Assembly: GCA_963662395.1 (NCBI GenBank)
Contig: OY759511.1
Location: forward strand, 1,178,001-1,242,000
DNA: 64,000 nucleotides
Reading direction: 5' to 3'
DNA from: JAPOXR01 sp963662395
GTDB taxonomy: Bacteria > Pseudomonadota > Alphaproteobacteria > Rhodobacterales > Rhodobacteraceae
Position numbers and translations under genes: made by a program. Positions 61,856-64,000 of the stretch are shown piece after piece (the stretch's first letter is position 1; every line of letters begins with the position of its first letter). The notes beneath the pieces are model-generated. The model saw only the letters and a list, made by a program, of their open reading frames with translations, had not been told where the DNA came from and did not search any database.

Positions 61856-63867
61856 ATTGTCTCGAACATTCCAATCAAGGCGGCGAAATCGCCGATAGCG
61901 GTCGACACCGCATTGTGGAACGATCCTGGAAGACCCGACGGAAGGCTAGTATTGAAGGCTTTGGCAAGGCGGTGTCCAAGATCAGGTTTCTGCGTGAGCC
62001 AATCGTGAGGTAGTGCAAAATCGTCAGCATAGAACCTGACAAGCGGAGGTGAGACCGTACCATTCAGCGCTTCTTCGCAGTCGGCGGTGCAGTTGCCGGA
62101 CTCTCGGGCAGCAGTAACCCATGCACTCTTGACTACGTTGGATACCTTCGCAGCACGTTCGGCCTGGATGTCCATGACTACATCGAAAGTCTCGAAGAAC
62201 ACGATCCGGGAAGCCAGCGCCACGATCGGAACCCGTTTTCGTGGAGTAAAGACGAAACCGCACTGTTTTTGGTGTTCGTAGGCCTGCGACCATCTTTCCG
62301 GGTCAAAGAAGAGATTCGGTGTGCCAACATGCCCGCCATCCGTGCGGGTGAGGATATCGCCGCCACGTACCACGACCCTGTTGAACGGTAGGTCAACTAG
62401 TATCTCTTCAGGATTCAAGTCATGGGCGTATTCGGCTAGATCGGGAATGGCACTGGCGAGCGCCTTGGCCTTTTTGAATATCTTTCCTGCAAGAACATCG
62501 CAGCCTTCATGCGACGACAGGTCCTTCAGCGGCTTGCGCCATTTCTGTGCCCTCGTATCTCGTTGTTCCCTTTCAGACAACTCCCCGAGCCCATCGATAA
62601 ACCGTGCCACAAACGCATATGCACGGTAATGGATGCGGCGGTCATGCAGCATGCTGGCAACTGCTTGAGACCGCTGCTTGCCGCCGCACTTGAAGCCGGT
62701 GGTTTGGAGCGTGCCACTAACAACACCGACGAAGATGTCGTCCGGGAATCCTGATAAGAACTCCTCGATCGCAAACGGTTTGCCGCGCTCTTCTTCAGCA
62801 AGGCAAATCAAACGACGAAGCATCGCCTCTGCTGTACGCACTTTCTGATGGTAGTACAGGCGATCGTAGAGCAGAACGCGGGCGATGATCAACTGCTCGT
62901 ACGATCCAAGGCCGGTGAGTGAAATCCCTATATCGTAGAACCGTCTAGGCTCTGATTTTAGAGCTCGGCTTTTCAATTCCTTATTGGGTGCGTTCTCTGG
63001 CGTTACTGCAACGACTTCCAGCTTGCTGATTAGCCTTGTAAGATCGATGCCGAGGGGAAGACCTGAATGATGACAGTCGCGGGCAATGTAGTCGAGTTTA
63101 TCTGCATCCACAGGACCGCTAATGATGCCCGACAAGTATCCGGCACGCAGGCAACTTCGGGAACCCAGAATACGCGCCGAGACGGCCTCCGGCAACTCAG
63201 TTGGTCTATCGACTCCCGTCCCGAATTGAGGATGGGAAAGGACCTTGTGCATTGTGTCGCTCATTACAATCATCACGGCAATGGACTCGGCGGGCGCAAT
63301 CGAGTTCACGCCCTCGAAATGCTTGCGCAAGGTGTTTTCGACTGCATTGAATTCGGTCTCGTAGCGCGCTCTGATCAACGGTTCAGTTGCGTGGCTGAAT
63401 GGACCATGCCCGATGTCGTGCAGTAACGCGGCAAGTCGAGTGGCGCAACGGTCCATGGGGTCTACCTGTGGTACGTTTTCGTCGCGATCTGACCCGAACC
63501 GTCGTCTGAATTCCGCGTTCCTCTCAAGTGAGCGGATCATACGTTCAGCGGCTTCGACAACGCCTCTCGTGTGCTCAAGACGGTCGTGACCAGCGCCAGG
63601 ATAAACCAGATGTGCCATTCCGAGTTGTCGGACACCGCGAAGTCGCTGGAGCAACGGGGAGTCCAGCAAGACTGTCTCCCAAGGCATGAGTTCTATAACG
63701 CCCCAGATGGGATCGTTGAATGTCTTGGGGTAGGGGGCATGCGACCTGCCCTTGTCCAGCCGTCCAAGTACAGGTTCAAGCCATCCGTCAACAAGGCCAC
63801 TGAAGGCCTTCCAGAGCGTAGGTGCGGCTGCCGCGAGATCGGACCGGAGTTTTGCAGAATCTACCAG
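61408..63867 (-). CDS. HD-domain (SAMHD1/dGTPase-like) protein with C-terminal nuclease-like domain
   Basis: An 819-residue protein if started at a CTG (63867). The first ATG (63687) would cut off FNDPIWGVIEL, which matches the family opening DPIHG-xIEL. Between there and the in-frame stop near 63880 there is no ATG, GTG or TTG, and AGGAG lies 8 nt before the CTG. The HD site reads HDRLEHTRGVVEAAERM, CATRLAALLHDIGHGPFSHA and DADKLDYIARDCHHSG, as in SAMHD1-type dNTP triphosphohydrolases. Near the C-terminus, SRGVDVIEGTELGGGETDLL and YHQLVVENKV show a PD-(D/E)XK-like pattern. A phage-defence role is plausible from the domains and the island, but unproven. Confidence 0.82.
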   Translation of the reverse strand: MVDSAKLRSDLAAAAPTLWKAFSGLVDGWLEPVLGRLDKGRSHAPYPKTFNDPIWGVIELMPWETVLLDSPLLQRLRGVRQLGMAHLVYPGAGHDRLEHTRGVVEAAERMIRSLERNAEFRRRFGSDRDENVPQVDPMDRCATRLAALLHDIGHGPFSHATEPLIRARYETEFNAVENTLRKHFEGVNSIAPAESIAVMIVMSDTMHKVLSHPQFGTGVDRPTELPEAVSARILGSRSCLRAGYLSGIISGPVDADKLDYIARDCHHSGLPLGIDLTRLISKLEVVAVTPENAPNKELKSRALKSEPRRFYDIGISLTGLGSYEQLIIARVLLYDRLYYHQKVRTAEAMLRRLICLAEEERGKPFAIEEFLSGFPDDIFVGVVSGTLQTTGFKCGGKQRSQAVASMLHDRRIHYRAYAFVARFIDGLGELSEREQRDTRAQKWRKPLKDLSSHEGCDVLAGKIFKKAKALASAIPDLAEYAHDLNPEEILVDLPFNRVVVRGGDILTRTDGGHVGTPNLFFDPERWSQAYEHQKQCGFVFTPRKRVPIVALASRIVFFETFDVVMDIQAERAAKVSNVVKSAWVTAARESGNCTADCEEALNGTVSPPLVRFYADDFALPHDWLTQKPDLGHRLAKAFNTSLPSGLPGSFHNAVSTAIGDFAALIGMFETIGKFVTVDKLAESTMQAEIMQCFLSRGVDVIEGTELGGGETDLLLYHQLVVENKVISNPTSKPFGAASRFSWQARRYSIALRNNVAFVALAYRPATDADLLPLPERVRVIELKEASEERCEVRFVIPWGTGVPSSAKPPAGSRSGKGAK

Positions 63868-64000
63868 CGTTGATTCTCCTAGTGATCAACGTAAAGGCGC
63901 AGCACGGGTGCGCATAGTCAAGATTGCCGCAGGATACAGTATCAGTACTCTTCGATGGCCATTTCAGGATTGGCACGCTTCGAACTGCTGATGTCATCCA
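63868..64000. other. Upstream region of the HD gene, no gene seen
   Basis: The last 133 bp contain an in-frame stop limiting the HD gene and presumably its promoter. Short ORFs here have no recognisable character. Confidence 0.4.

Noticed and set aside
1..64000. CRISPR array
   Set aside because: No regularly spaced short repeats with unique spacers; the only tandem arrays are the 231-bp triplication, the Gly-Asp hexamers and the IS21 end repeats.

Overview
The window is chromosomal DNA of a GC-rich alphaproteobacterium, most probably of the order Rhodobacterales. The evidence is the gene content: propionyl-CoA carboxylase and methylmalonyl-CoA mutase genes around a DUF4174 gene and a glycine-zipper lipoprotein, DUF6280 and DUF3108 proteins, MmcB, a TIGR04283 glycosyltransferase, and a tRNA-His with A73 and no G-1. 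The family calls rest on reading translated sequence by eye; no database search was run.

Region 1 (1-27.3 kb) is ordinary core genome. It opens inside methylmalonyl-CoA mutase and continues with pccA and pccB, two transporters, yebC, ygfZ, a degenerate inositol-monophosphatase homologue, a PaaI thioesterase, efp, the mutase chaperone meaB, rpmB, a copper chaperone, lepA, a glutamate dehydrogenase and tRNA-His. A DUF4143 ATPase whose promoter and first 28 codons are triplicated follows, then mmcB, a 5-formyl-THF cyclo-ligase, a YmdB-type phosphoesterase, a glycosyltransferase and a class V aminotransferase. PccA/PccB, the mutase and MeaB form the propionyl-CoA to succinyl-CoA route.

Region 2 (27.3-33.7 kb) is accessory DNA. 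Its centre is four compact genes: an exported protein carrying 32 uninterrupted Gly-Asp dipeptides and a C-terminal peptidoglycan-binding domain; an aspartyl/asparaginyl beta-hydroxylase-like oxygenase 87 bp downstream; and, converging on it, an uncharacterised 526-residue protein translationally coupled to a membrane-anchored LuxR-type regulator. I infer a modification system in which Asp-Gly repeats on a wall-bound protein are beta-hydroxylated; this is the best candidate for an undescribed system in the window. Gene remnants (an IS630-like fragment and a frameshifted conserved hypothetical gene) flank it.

Region 3 (33.7-37.8 kb) returns to core genes: valS and a molybdenum hydroxylase large subunit cut off after 363 residues.

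Region 4 (37.8-64 kb) is an integrated island starting at that truncation. It carries two overlapping tyrosine recombinase genes, a type I restriction-modification operon (hsdR-hsdS-DUF4917-hsdM), a decayed group II intron, a hypothetical gene abutting an IS110 element, an IS21 element with precise ends and a 6-bp target duplication, a two-gene membrane/secreted operon, an IS5-type element, a miniature Tn3-family derivative, and an IS1634-family element bounded by an apparently perfect 776-bp direct repeat. The repeat is best read as an exceptionally long target-site duplication. The island ends with a large HD-domain protein that also has a nuclease-like C-terminus, probably started from a CTG codon. 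The right-hand island boundary is not in the window.
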